From positions 1-16,254 of the forward strand of contig JAPYQE010000135.1 in the NCBI GenBank assembly GCA_029941315.1: 16,254 bases of DNA, in the 5' to 3' direction. The translations under genes were made by a program, and so were the position numbers. This document shows positions 1 to 8,320 of this stretch, piece by piece (the first letter of the stretch is position 1; the number at the start of each line of letters is the position of its first letter). The notes under the pieces were generated by a model. The model was not told where the DNA came from. It worked only from the letters and a program-made list of their open reading frames with translations, and made no database searches. Source of the DNA: GCA-2724215 sp015660315. GTDB taxonomy: Bacteria > Latescibacterota > UBA2968 > UBA8231.

Positions 1-1889
1 ACCTACAACGCCTCGACGGCCCGGTGCGTGGCAATGGCAAGATCATTCAGGAACTCGAGGCCGCCTTCCGCGGGGCCAACTGGAATGTCATCAAAGTAGT
101 CTGGGGCGACGACTGGGATCCACTGCTCGAAAAGGACACTGATGGTCGCCTCGCCCAGCGTATGAACGAGGTCGTCGACGGCCAATACCAGAAATACTCG
201 GTCTCCGACGGCGATTATATCCGCAAGGACTTCTTCGGCGCCGACCCGCAGTTGGCCAAAATGGTCGAAAACTACACCGACGATCAATTGCAGAAGATGC
301 GCCGCGGCGGCCACGACCCCGAAAAGGTATACGCCGCCTTTCAGCAGGCCGTCACGCACCAGGGCGCTCCCACCGTCATCCTCGCCAAAACCATCAAGGG
401 CTATGGTTTGGGCGAAGCGGGTGAGGGCAAGAATATTGCCCACAACCAGAAAAAGCTCAACGAAGACGAGATTCGCATCTTCCGCACGCGCTTCGGCATA
501 CCCATCTCCGACGACGAAATCGCCGAGACGCCCTTCTATCGGCCTGCCGAAGACAGCCCGGAGATGGCGTATATCCGCGAACACCGCGAAAAACTTGGAG
601 GTGCCGTACCAGCGCGCCACGTACAGGCTGCACCACTGGTCATGCCCCCTGAGGAGATGTGGGAAGAATTCAAAAAGAGTTCGGGCGACCGCGAACTCGC
701 CACCACCATGGCCTTTGTCTCGATAATGCGCAAACTAATGCAGGACAAAGAGCTTGGCAAGCTCGTTGTACCGATCATCCCCGACGAGTCGCGTACCTTC
801 GGTATGGATCCGCTCTTCCGCCAATTCGGCATATATTCGAGCAGGGGGCAGTTATACGAGCCGGTCGACAAGGACGTGATCGCCTATTACAAAGAAGCGA
901 CCGATGGCCAGATGCTCGAAGAGGGCATCACCGAGGCCGGTTCGATGTCCTCCTTTATCGCCGCCGGCTCCGCCTACGCGACACACGGCATCAACACCAT
1001 CCCCTTCTTTATCTACTATTCGATGTTCGGTATGCAGCGCATCGGCGACCTGGTCTGGCTGGCCGGCGATATGCGCGTCAAAGGTTTTATGGTCGGCGGC
1101 ACCGCTGGGCGCACCACCCTCAACGGCGAGGGCCTCCAGCACGAAGACGGCCAGAGCCACCTGTTGGCCTATCCTGTGCCCAACCTCGAAGCCTACGATC
1201 CGGCCTTCGGTTATGAGATCGCCGTCATCGTCCGCGAGGGCATCCGCCGGATGTATGTCGAGCAAGAAGACATCTTCTACTATATGACGGTCGAAAACGA
1301 CCCCTATCCAATGCCGGAAATGCCCGACGGGGTCGAAGAGGGCATTCTCAAAGGCATGTACAAATTCAAGACTTCGACCAAAAAACGCGCCAAGCTCAAG
1401 GCCAACCTCTTCGGCAGCGGCGCCATTATGAACAGCGCCCTGGAGGCGCAGAAAATTCTCGAGGAAGACTACAAGGTCAGTGCCGATGTCTGGAGCATCA
1501 CCAGCTATAAGGCCCTGCACCGCGACTGTCTTGACGCCGAGCGCTGGAACCGTATGCATCCCGGCGGCAAAACCCGACTCAGCTATTTAGAACAGTGTCT
1601 CGAAAAAGAAAGCGGCGTCTATGTCATGGCTTCGGACTATGTCAAAGCGTTGCCCGAGTCCATCGCTCGTTGGTTTCCCAACCCTCCCGTCGCCTTGGGC
1701 ACCGATGGTTTTGGGCGCAGCGAAAGCCGCGAAGCCCTGCGCGACCACTTCGAAGTGGATGCCCGCTTTATCGTGTTGGGTGCGCTAAACGCCCTTGCCC
1801 GCCAGGGGGAGATAGATGTCGCGGTGGTAAAGAAAGCCATGAAAGACCTCAAGATTGATCCCGAGAAAGCCAATCCGGCCTATCTATAA
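1..1889 (+). CDS. aceE: Pyruvate dehydrogenase E1 component, homodimeric type (5' partial)
   Basis: Thiamine-diphosphate-dependent E1 subunit of the pyruvate dehydrogenase complex: it decarboxylates pyruvate and acetylates the lipoyl groups of E2 in the cytoplasm. The reading frame is already open at the left edge (codons from base 3, LQRLDGPV), so the GTG at base 24 is an internal valine and not the start. The approximately 628 residues seen match the E. coli homodimeric AceE from about residue 260 to its end, with clear blocks such as DGPVRGNGKII, RGGHDPEKVYAAF, GKNIAHNQKKLNEDEIR, SRTFGMDPLFRQFGIY, RTTLNGEGLQHEDG and LGTDGFGRSESREALRDHF. The first part of the ThDP motif (GDG) would lie left of the window; the conserved Glu in EEGITEAG, expected to activate the cofactor, is present. 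The stop is TAA. It is followed after 62 bases by aceF, with no terminator visible between them. The single-chain form excludes the alpha/beta E1 type. Confidence 0.97.
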   Translation, partial: LQRLDGPVRGNGKIIQELEAAFRGANWNVIKVVWGDDWDPLLEKDTDGRLAQRMNEVVDGQYQKYSVSDGDYIRKDFFGADPQLAKMVENYTDDQLQKMRRGGHDPEKVYAAFQQAVTHQGAPTVILAKTIKGYGLGEAGEGKNIAHNQKKLNEDEIRIFRTRFGIPISDDEIAETPFYRPAEDSPEMAYIREHREKLGGAVPARHVQAAPLVMPPEEMWEEFKKSSGDRELATTMAFVSIMRKLMQDKELGKLVVPIIPDESRTFGMDPLFRQFGIYSSRGQLYEPVDKDVIAYYKEATDGQMLEEGITEAGSMSSFIAAGSAYATHGINTIPFFIYYSMFGMQRIGDLVWLAGDMRVKGFMVGGTAGRTTLNGEGLQHEDGQSHLLAYPVPNLEAYDPAFGYEIAVIVREGIRRMYVEQEDIFYYMTVENDPYPMPEMPDGVEEGILKGMYKFKTSTKKRAKLKANLFGSGAIMNSALEAQKILEEDYKVSADVWSITSYKALHRDCLDAERWNRMHPGGKTRLSYLEQCLEKESGVYVMASDYVKALPESIARWFPNPPVALGTDGFGRSESREALRDHFEVDARFIVLGALNALARQGEIDVAVVKKAMKDLKIDPEKANPAYL

Positions 1890-1951
1890 GCAATACCGGT
1901 TTTGTATCTATGACATTCACTTAGACTAGCCCTAAAGAGATTGCCTACGCT

Positions 1952-3607
1952 ATGCCGATAGAATTTGCACTGCCCGACTTGGGCGAAAACATTGAGAACG
2001 GCGACGTCGTCAGCGTCCTCGTCGCCGTCGGCGACACACTCATCGAAGACCAGACCATCATCGAGCTCGAAACCGACAAGGCCGTTATCGAGGTCCCTTC
2101 CTCTATAAGCGGCACCGTTACCGAGATCCTCGTACAGCAGGGCGACACTATCACCGTCGGGCAAGCCATAATCAAAGTCGAAACATCCGCAGCAGCCGCA
2201 CCTTCTGCTGCGCCGGCGCCACCCCCTGCGATCGAAACGCAAGCAGAAGCAGCCATACCTGCGCCGCAACCGGCACCTGCGGCACCCACACCGACCTCAG
2301 CAGGCCCGATAGAATTCGCCTTGCCCGATTTGGGCGAAAATATCGAAAACGGCGACGTCGTCAACATACTGGTCGCCGTCGGCGACACACTCGCCGAAGA
2401 CCAACCCGTCATCGAGCTCGAAACCGACAAAGCCGTTATCGAGGTTCCCTCCTCCATAAGCGGCACCGTCACCGAAATCCTCGTACAGCAGGGCGATACT
2501 ATCGCCGTCGGGCAAGCCATAATCAAAGTCGAAACAGATGCCGCAACCGCGCCTTCTGCTGCGCCGGCATCGACGGCCGGATCTCAAGGAAGTACAGCTA
2601 CTCCTGCACCCGCACCTTCACCCGGCACCCCTCCTGCTGCACCAGCGGCCGCAACACCGACAGCACCGATAACCGCCTCGGCGACAACAACACNNNNNNN
2701 NNNGACCAAGCTGGTACCGGCCGCACCTTCGACCCGTCGTTTGGCGCGCGAGATCGGCATCGACATTACACAAGTCAAGGGTTCCGGCCCCGGTGGCCGC
2801 CTCTCGATAGACGACGTCAAAGCGCATTCGAAAAAACTGCACGAGTCACCGAGCGCGGCTCCTAGTATCGCCCAAGCCGCGCCGCTGCCCGACTTCAGCC
2901 AATGGGGCAAGATCGACCGTCAGCCGATGAGCAAGGTGCGCCAGATAACCGCCCAGCGCCTCGTACAGGCCTGGTCGACAATCCCGATGGTCACGCAATT
3001 CGACAAGACCGACACCACCGACCTGGAAAAATGGCGCAAAGAATATGGCAAGAAGGCCGAGGCCGCCGGCGGCAAACTGACCCCGACGGCGATTATCATC
3101 AAGGTCCTCGGCGCAGCGCTCAGAGCCTTCCCGCAATTCAATGCCAGCATCGATATCGCCAGCCAGGAAATCATCTACAAGAGCTACTGCAATATCGGTA
3201 TCGCCGTCGATACCCCGCACGGCTTGTTGGTTCCCGTCGTGCGCGACGTCGACCAGAAAAACATTATCGAACTCTCGGTCGAATTGGGTGAGATGGCGCA
3301 GAAAACCCGCGATCGTAAAGTCGGACCCGCCGATATGCAGGGCGGCTCGATCACCATCAGCAATGTCGGCTCGATGGGCGGCACCGCCTTTACACCCATC
3401 GTCAACCCGCCCGAGGTGGCGATTTTGGGGGTGGCGCGTTCGAGCATCGAACCCACCTATGTCGACGGCGAGTTATTGCCGCGGACCATCCTTCCGCTCT
3501 CGCTCAGCTATGACCATCGCCTGATTGACGGCGCCGACGGCGCTCGTTTCCTGCGCTGGATCTGCGCGGCTCTCGAAAATCCCTTCGTCGTCCTCCTAGA
3601 AGGCTAA
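1952..3607 (+). CDS. aceF: Dihydrolipoamide acetyltransferase, E2 of pyruvate dehydrogenase, with two lipoyl domains
   Basis: Core subunit of the pyruvate dehydrogenase complex; it passes the acetyl group from lipoamide to CoA. Domains in order: lipoyl domain 1 (residues 2-78, lipoyl-lysine K43 in ETDKAV); Ala/Pro linker; lipoyl domain 2 (119-195, K160); Ala/Pro/Thr linker holding four undetermined residues (248-251); peripheral-subunit-binding domain (about 256-292, APSTRRLAREIG ... GSGPGGRLSIDDV); catalytic acyltransferase domain (about 315-551) with SYDHRLIDG, giving catalytic H522 and D526. Length is 551 residues, against about 630 for the three-lipoyl E. coli protein. The ATG at 1952 is the natural start, because the lipoyl fold begins at residue 2; AAGAGA lies upstream. 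It sits between aceE and lpdA with a 6-base gap to lpdA. The 10-N gap makes the true linker length, and possibly the domain number, uncertain. Confidence 0.96.
   Translation: MPIEFALPDLGENIENGDVVSVLVAVGDTLIEDQTIIELETDKAVIEVPSSISGTVTEILVQQGDTITVGQAIIKVETSAAAAPSAAPAPPPAIETQAEAAIPAPQPAPAAPTPTSAGPIEFALPDLGENIENGDVVNILVAVGDTLAEDQPVIELETDKAVIEVPSSISGTVTEILVQQGDTIAVGQAIIKVETDAATAPSAAPASTAGSQGSTATPAPAPSPGTPPAAPAAATPTAPITASATTTXXXXTKLVPAAPSTRRLAREIGIDITQVKGSGPGGRLSIDDVKAHSKKLHESPSAAPSIAQAAPLPDFSQWGKIDRQPMSKVRQITAQRLVQAWSTIPMVTQFDKTDTTDLEKWRKEYGKKAEAAGGKLTPTAIIIKVLGAALRAFPQFNASIDIASQEIIYKSYCNIGIAVDTPHGLLVPVVRDVDQKNIIELSVELGEMAQKTRDRKVGPADMQGGSITISNVGSMGGTAFTPIVNPPEVAILGVARSSIEPTYVDGELLPRTILPLSLSYDHRLIDGADGARFLRWICAALENPFVVLLEG
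1955..2536 (+). repeat. Tandem duplication of the lipoyl-domain coding unit in aceF
   Basis: Two copies of a 231-base unit, 1955-2185 and 2306-2536, each encoding a 77-residue lipoyl domain. By my residue-by-residue comparison the proteins differ at only 6 of 77 positions (S/N, V/I, I/A, T/P, I/V, T/A). The DNA is also very alike, with most differences at third codon positions. The first residues of the following linker (APSAAPA) are shared too, so the repeated unit extends slightly past the domain. Such closeness points to recent duplication or ongoing gene conversion. Confidence 0.9.
2694..2703. other. Assembly gap (10 N) inside aceF
   Basis: Ten consecutive undetermined bases lie in the Ala/Pro/Thr-rich linker between the second lipoyl domain and the subunit-binding domain. 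The flanking aceF frames agree if the gap really is 10 bases (or 10 plus a multiple of 3). The gap follows directly after a near-identical tandem repeat and low-complexity GC-rich DNA, which are typical causes of assembly breaks, so the 10 may be a placeholder. Confidence 0.97.
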
Positions 3608-3613
3608 GCCCAT

Positions 3614-5029
3614 ATGAACACGACTAAACTGGCCGTCATCGGCGGCGGTCCCGGCGGCTATGTCGCCGCATTCAAAGCTGCCGACCTGGGCTTAGACGTC
3701 ACCCTAATCGACGAAGCAGTCAACCCCGGCGGCGTCTGCCTCTATCGCGGTTGCATTCCTTCCAAAGCCCTATTACATATCGCCAAATTGCTCAATGAAT
3801 CGAGGGCGGCGGAAAAGTGGGGGGTGAAATTTGCCGAACCTGAGATAGACCTGGACCGCTTGCGGGAGTGGAAGAACGAGGTCATCACCAAGATGACCGG
3901 GGGATTGGGCCAACTAGTCAAAGCGCGCAAACTCAAGCATATACAGGGCCGCGCCCGCTTTGTCGATGCCCACACCCTGCACATTGACAAAGCCGACGGC
4001 GACCAAGATCAACTGCAGTTCGAAAATGCCATCCTCGCCACCGGTTCACGCCCGGCGGTGCCCGGCGTCTTCCGCCTCGACACCGACCGCATCATGGACT
4101 CGACCGGAGCACTCGAACTCAACGACATCCCCGCCTCGATGCTCGTGGTAGGGGGGGGCATCATCGGCATGGAACTCGGCCAGGCCTACGCGGCGCTTGG
4201 CACTAAAGTCTCCGTCGTCGAAATGCTGCCGGGGCTGATCCCCCCAGCCGACCGGGACTTGGTCAAACCACTGCAGAACATGGTTGCCGAACGCTTTGAG
4301 GAAGCCATGCTCAACACCCAGGTGACCCAACTCGAAGAAGGCCCAGACGGGCTTACCGTGCACCTGCAGGAGTCCGACGGCAAAAAAAGCGCCAAAACCT
4401 ATGACAAAATCCTGCTCTCCGTCGGCCGAGTACCCAATAGCGGCGATATCGGCCTAGAGGCCACTGCCATAGCCGTCGACGAACGCAATTATGTGCAAGT
4501 CGACGGCCAGATGCGCACTGCTGAACCCTCGGTCTTTGCCATCGGCGACCTCGTCGGCGCCGGCCTGGCACACACCGCCTCGCACCAAGGCGCGATGGTC
4601 TCCGAGATCATCGCCGGCCACGACAAACTGGTCTTTGAACCGAATGCAATTCCCAGTGTCGTCTACACCGACCCGGAAATTGCCTGGTGCGGCCTCACCG
4701 AAGAAGAAGCCAAGAAGATCGGCCGCCGTATAAAGGTCGCGCGCTTCCCTTGGGCTGCTTCGGGGCGCGCCACAACCCAAGATACCAACGATGGCGTCAC
4801 GAAGCTGCTCATCGACCCGGAAACCGACCGAGTATTGGGCGTCGGCATCGCCGGTAGCGGCGCCGGTGAACTGATTGCCGAAGGCGTATTGGCAATAGAG
4901 ATGGCGGCATTGGCCTCCGATATCCAATTATCGATCCATCCGCACCCGACGCTCTCCGAAACGGTGATGGAAGCGGCTGAAGTCCACTACGGCCAGAGCC
5001 CTCACCTCTACGCTCCTAAACGACTTTAG
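3614..5029 (+). CDS. lpdA: Dihydrolipoyl dehydrogenase (E3)
   Basis: FAD-dependent disulfide oxidoreductase that reoxidises dihydrolipoamide on E2 and makes NADH. Visible in order: N-terminal FAD-binding GGGPGGYVAA (residues 10-19); redox-active disulfide C42/C47 in GVCLYRGCIPSK; NAD-binding VVGGGIIGMELG in the middle; second FAD contact FAIGDLVGAGLAH; C-terminal dimer-interface active-site pair H444 and E449 in HPHPTLSE, at the same numbers as in the E. coli enzyme. At 471 residues it is of normal family length. The ATG lies 6 bases after the aceF stop, with AGAAGG 10 bases upstream overlapping the end of aceF. This is the third and last gene of the aceE-aceF-lpdA operon and would serve this complex, and possibly other 2-oxoacid dehydrogenases. 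Confidence 0.97.
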   Translation: MNTTKLAVIGGGPGGYVAAFKAADLGLDVTLIDEAVNPGGVCLYRGCIPSKALLHIAKLLNESRAAEKWGVKFAEPEIDLDRLREWKNEVITKMTGGLGQLVKARKLKHIQGRARFVDAHTLHIDKADGDQDQLQFENAILATGSRPAVPGVFRLDTDRIMDSTGALELNDIPASMLVVGGGIIGMELGQAYAALGTKVSVVEMLPGLIPPADRDLVKPLQNMVAERFEEAMLNTQVTQLEEGPDGLTVHLQESDGKKSAKTYDKILLSVGRVPNSGDIGLEATAIAVDERNYVQVDGQMRTAEPSVFAIGDLVGAGLAHTASHQGAMVSEIIAGHDKLVFEPNAIPSVVYTDPEIAWCGLTEEEAKKIGRRIKVARFPWAASGRATTQDTNDGVTKLLIDPETDRVLGVGIAGSGAGELIAEGVLAIEMAALASDIQLSIHPHPTLSETVMEAAEVHYGQSPHLYAPKRL

Positions 5030-5030
5030 A

Positions 5031-5418
5031 CTACATCGCAAAACCGAAGCGCCGGTCGCGTAGAAATATTTTGACCCCTGCGACGAGTTCCACCTTGTCT
5101 CCGTCAAATGCCCGATTGAGATCCAGCTCCGATTCATCTTCGCGCGTATTGTGACATAATCATAGGGGTTTAGGCTGGGCAAGACGACAAATTGGCAACG
5201 TTCCAACAATCGCAGGTGCAATCCCTCAACAAAATCCAGCACGACTTCCGGCCCGGCAGTTCATCACTATGCAAACCCACTGTCAGTAAAATTTGTGCTT
5301 CAACCACCGTACCCAATATTAATCCTTGAACAAAATAATCATCGCATTCGGCCACTAATTGCATCGAGCCCAACCCCACCAAACGCTGCTATAAGTGGGG
5401 GAAATCGCGCTTTTCCAT
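5031..5418 (-). pseudogene. Probable decayed small gene, convergent with lpdA
   Basis: No intact gene is present, but the minus strand carries three protein-like stretches in successive different frames. Frame A runs from an ATG at 5418 (MEKRDFPHL, then an amber TAG at 5391-5389, then ... MQLVAECDDYFVQGLILGTVV) to about 5240. Frame B (VVLDFVEGLHLRLLERCQ) runs from about 5245 to 5155. Frame C (TREDESELDLN ... VELVAGVKIFLRDRRFGFAM) runs to a TAG at 5033-5031, only one base beyond the lpdA stop. Joined, they give about 130 residues of plausible soluble protein. I do not recognise the family; the KRDFPH-like start is faintly reminiscent of PilZ-type domains but is not enough to name it. One nonsense and two frameshift changes suggest a dead gene; sequencing error or a purely non-coding stretch are alternatives. 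Confidence 0.38.
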
Positions 5419-5598
5419 ATTTTTATATCCGGGCAAACTTTTCTCGACTATCTAGCCTCGAGGGAAATTATTTCCATTTATTATCATCATTTTAAATAAT
5501 ATAAATAACTATTTTACAGTATTTTAAATGTCATTTCAGCACCGGCATGGACTTTGCATATATCTTTAGCATTACCTATTAAAACCAATGCAATAACC
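5419..5598. other. AT-rich intergenic stretch
   Basis: Between the probable pseudogene and the small gene at 5599 the DNA is strikingly AT-rich, most of all at about 5465-5540, in contrast to the GC-rich genes around it. No ORF or clear repeat is visible. It probably holds promoter elements. The best pair I see is TTGCAT (5554-5559), a 17-base spacer, and TATTAA (5577-5582), which matches consensus only 3/6 and 4/6 and is therefore weak. Confidence 0.5.
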
Positions 5599-5796
5599 AT
5601 GAATAATACACCTCTATCTCCTCAGTTTGGCCCGCGCTTGCAGAACCTGGATCGAGAGATCCAACACAGTCTCAGCGAAGTGCGCCGCCATATTCAAGCC
5701 TTAGAGCAGGCGGAAAAAAATGCGGCCGGCAAAGCTCCTTTCGCCGATTTGCTCAAAGCATCGATCGACGATCAAAATGGCAAAAAGCCCTCTTGA
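5599..5796 (+). CDS. Small hypothetical protein, helical, 65 residues
   Basis: I do not recognise the family. From the ATG at 5599 the product starts MNNTPLSPQFGPRLQNLDRE and is followed by an amphipathic, charged segment (about residues 15-45; QHSLSEVRRHIQALEQAEKN) that looks like one helix or a short coiled coil. The tail is polar and there is no signal peptide or membrane segment. The frame stays open upstream to a TTG at 5554, but that version lies in AT-rich DNA and adds an unlike leader, so the ATG is preferred although no clear ribosome-binding site is seen. It stands alone, 115 bases before the transglycosylase gene. The even amino-acid composition and GC content like its neighbours argue for a real gene, with moderate certainty. 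Confidence 0.5.
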   Translation: MNNTPLSPQFGPRLQNLDREIQHSLSEVRRHIQALEQAEKNAAGKAPFADLLKASIDDQNGKKPS

Positions 5797-5911
5797 TCGC
5801 CCCCTGCACGCAAAGGGCTGATATTTTCCACTTGGCTCATTGCAACTCTTTAGCGTATTTTTGGTTTTCAGTGTAGGTATACTATTTTCCTCACCTTAGG
5901 TCCCGATTTAA

Positions 5912-8053
5912 ATGACCGACCAGGCTAAATTAGCGTGGAAAACGCTAGGCCTGAGCATGCTGGTACTATTGCCTTTCGCGACCCATCTTTATTTTTCGGG
6001 GGTCATCGAGTACCGCGCTCCGGCCGACGGCGATATTGCCGAGCTCATCGCCCAGGAGCGCTATGCCCTGGCCTATCGCCAGCTGATGCGGCTCGACCTA
6101 GGTGAACTGCCTCTCCCAGACCAGACCCGTATCCAGTTGCAACGGGCGATCTGCGAACGTCAACTCAAAAAACCTGACCGCGCCTACGCCCGGCTGCACG
6201 ACCTACCCGACGACCTACCTTATCTAGGAGAGTACCGCCGTTTTTGGATGGCCCGTTCACTGGAGGATATGGGCGAGACACGCGGTGCGGTCGCCGCCTA
6301 TCAAGACTTCTTAATCACCGCGCAGAACTCAATTTTGCAGCACTCCTCCCGCCTGCACTTAGCGACCCTCTATCGGATCGACGAGCAACCTGCCAAAGCC
6401 CTGGCCCTTTACGAAGAGCAACTGGCAGCAAGTCCGAATCAGGCACCGCACCTGCTCTATCAACTCGCCGCGACCAGCGACGAGCAAAAGGATCCGCAGC
6501 AAGCGCAAAAATGGCGGCTGCAACTCATTGAAGACCATCCCAAGTCCCAGCAAGGCCTCAAGACCCTTAACAAGCTGCCGCGATCACTGGATGCCCGCAC
6601 GACCTATGCCTCCGCCCTTGTTCGCTACAGCCAAGAGCAGTTCGACAAGGCCGTCAAAGGTTTTGATCGCTTTATCCGTTCGTATCCCCGCGACCAGCGC
6701 GTGGCCGAAGCCCGCTTTATGCTCGGCAGAGCCTATCTCGCCGCCGGCAATTACGACAACGCTGAAAAAACCTTCAACGAAGTTTACGACAAATACGGCC
6801 GCCCGTCGGCCCTCTACCGTATCGCCGGTATCCAGGTGCGCCGCAATCGCGAAGAAGAGGCCGTCGCCAGCTATGAGCGTTTCGTCAAACGCTTCCCCCA
6901 ACACGACCTGGCCGACGATGCCCTCTGGCAGTCGGCGAAGGCCCTCGAACGCAACAACCACTTCGACCGCGCCGAAAAATATTATCGCCACCTGGCCGAG
7001 GACTATCCCGAAAGTAAATACCGCGACGAAGCGGGCTGGAGCATAGGTTTCACGTTCTATTGCCGGGAGGAATACCGCAAAGCACTCGTGGTTTTTGAAC
7101 GCCTAAGTAAACTGGCGCGCGAAGAACATATCGTCGACCAATGCCTCTATTGGGCCGGCAAGAGCGCCACCCAGTTGGGCCAGGACGATAAAGCGACAAC
7201 GCTCTACCGCCGAGCCGCCGCCGGCTTTCCGCGTTCCTACTACTCGTCCCGCGCCGTCAAATTAGGGTACTTAGACCGAATCCAGGTCAAGAGCCGCCCG
7301 CTGGCGACCATGCGACCACGCCCCGAAGACGAGGCCAGACTCAAGGGCATGCAGTCTCTACAACGTGCGGGAGCGCTATACCAATTGGGGCTGAGGCAAC
7401 TGTCCAAGGCCGAGATGCTACAAGCCACCCGCGTCAATCGCGGCAATACGGCGGCCTTGAAAGTCATCCGCGACCGCTATGAGGCCCTAGGCTTCCTCGA
7501 CCGGGCATTGCGGCTGTCGATGCGAATCTTCGTCGACGGCCAGGAACCAGACGAACTGCCGCGGATCTACCCCGATTATTATTGGGACCAAGTAGTCGCC
7601 GCCTCCGCCGAGGCCAAGATCGACCCTTTTCTAGTACTTTCGGTTATCCGCCAGGAGAGTACCTTCAACGAAGGCGCCGTATCAAGGGCGGGCGCGATGG
7701 GCCTGATGCAGATCATGCCGCACACCGGGCAAACTCTGGCCAACACATTGGGCATACCGCACTTCGAACACCGTTCGCTGTTTGACCCCGTCGTCTCCAT
7801 CCGCCTCGGCAGTTATTTTCTCGGCGACCAGGTGCGCCAATTTACCGAAGGACCGGCCGCCGAGATGGGCTTCGAGCTGGGACTAGCCGCCTACAACGCC
7901 GGCCCGCACAACGCCCGCAAATGGCTCGACCGCTTCCCCTTCGAGGATATAGACGCCTTCGTCGAGCGCATCCCCTACAAAGAGACCCGCCTCTACGTCA
8001 AGCTGGTCCTCAAAAACTACGCCATCTACAAGGCCCTATCGAATGACGCCTGA
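5912..8053 (+). CDS. Membrane-anchored soluble-lytic-transglycosylase-like protein with TPR-like repeats
   Basis: Predicted peptidoglycan lytic transglycosylase of the Slt70 type, which cleaves the MurNAc-GlcNAc bond to give 1,6-anhydro ends. Residues about 9-31 form one hydrophobic segment with no evident cleavage site, so it is probably a signal anchor with the rest in the periplasm. Residues about 40-480 are a long alpha-solenoid of TPR/Sel1-like repeats (for example AEARFMLGRAYLAAGNYDNA and EEEAVASYERFVKRFP). The C-terminal SLT domain (about 565-700) has the hallmarks: catalytic E582 in RQES, GLMQIMP (597-603) and AYNAGP (660-665). Its 713 residues are somewhat longer than E. coli Slt70, fitting a longer solenoid. 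A TATACT box at 5878-5883 could be its -10, but I see no good -35. It overlaps the next gene by 11 bases. The domain call is secure; the exact slt orthology is not. Confidence 0.92.
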   Translation: MTDQAKLAWKTLGLSMLVLLPFATHLYFSGVIEYRAPADGDIAELIAQERYALAYRQLMRLDLGELPLPDQTRIQLQRAICERQLKKPDRAYARLHDLPDDLPYLGEYRRFWMARSLEDMGETRGAVAAYQDFLITAQNSILQHSSRLHLATLYRIDEQPAKALALYEEQLAASPNQAPHLLYQLAATSDEQKDPQQAQKWRLQLIEDHPKSQQGLKTLNKLPRSLDARTTYASALVRYSQEQFDKAVKGFDRFIRSYPRDQRVAEARFMLGRAYLAAGNYDNAEKTFNEVYDKYGRPSALYRIAGIQVRRNREEEAVASYERFVKRFPQHDLADDALWQSAKALERNNHFDRAEKYYRHLAEDYPESKYRDEAGWSIGFTFYCREEYRKALVVFERLSKLAREEHIVDQCLYWAGKSATQLGQDDKATTLYRRAAAGFPRSYYSSRAVKLGYLDRIQVKSRPLATMRPRPEDEARLKGMQSLQRAGALYQLGLRQLSKAEMLQATRVNRGNTAALKVIRDRYEALGFLDRALRLSMRIFVDGQEPDELPRIYPDYYWDQVVAASAEAKIDPFLVLSVIRQESTFNEGAVSRAGAMGLMQIMPHTGQTLANTLGIPHFEHRSLFDPVVSIRLGSYFLGDQVRQFTEGPAAEMGFELGLAAYNAGPHNARKWLDRFPFEDIDAFVERIPYKETRLYVKLVLKNYAIYKALSNDA

Positions 8054-8315
8054 ACAAGATTCAAGCAAAGAGAAAAAGAGCAAGCTGATCGAGGATATCT
8101 TCACTCTGCTCTGTATCGTCAGCCTCTGGCCGGTAGTTTTGGGTTGGACCGAGGCAATCTACCAGTATCTGCTCTACGTAGCGCTGGTCGGACTGGTCTA
8201 TATCTTCATCCGCCGCATTCGCCGCTTCCACGCCGCCCGCGACGCCATCGACGAAAGCACAGACGAAGGGCCGCAAATAGAAGCAGTACCAGACCCGGGC
8301 AATCGAGATAACTAA
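8043..8315 (+). CDS. Small two-helix membrane protein, 90 residues
   Basis: No family recognised. The polar N-terminus (MTPEQDSSKEKKSK) is followed by two hydrophobic segments, about residues 19-37 (LLCIVSLWPVVLGW) and 40-57 (YQYLLYVALVGLVYIFI). A strongly basic stop-transfer run RRIRRF comes next, then an acidic soluble tail (about 63-90). The charge pattern suggests a hairpin with both ends in the cytoplasm. The start ATG overlaps the end of the transglycosylase gene by 11 bases in another frame, so the two are likely translationally coupled. It ends 5 bases before the terminator hairpin, making it the last gene of this unit. A role linked to the transglycosylase is inferred from position only. 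Confidence 0.7.
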   Translation: MTPEQDSSKEKKSKLIEDIFTLLCIVSLWPVVLGWTEAIYQYLLYVALVGLVYIFIRRIRRFHAARDAIDESTDEGPQIEAVPDPGNRDN

Positions 8316-8320
8316 TTGAG

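Noticed and set aside
24..26. GTG that could be taken as the aceE start
   Set aside because: The frame and the conserved sequence continue to the left edge; it is the Val of LQRLDGPV, and the gene is cut by the window.
852..1559. Minus-strand open frame of 235 codons opposite aceE
   Set aside because: Shadow of strongly conserved aceE; no recognisable motif of its own.
5554..5598. Upstream TTG start extending the small hypothetical protein by 15 residues
   Set aside because: It lies in AT-rich DNA, has no ribosome-binding site and gives a leader of different character; the ATG at 5599 is simpler.
5786..5819. AGCCCT ... AGGGCT inverted repeat after the small gene, as a terminator
   Set aside because: The stem is only 6 bp with a 22-base loop and a poor T-run; too weak to call.
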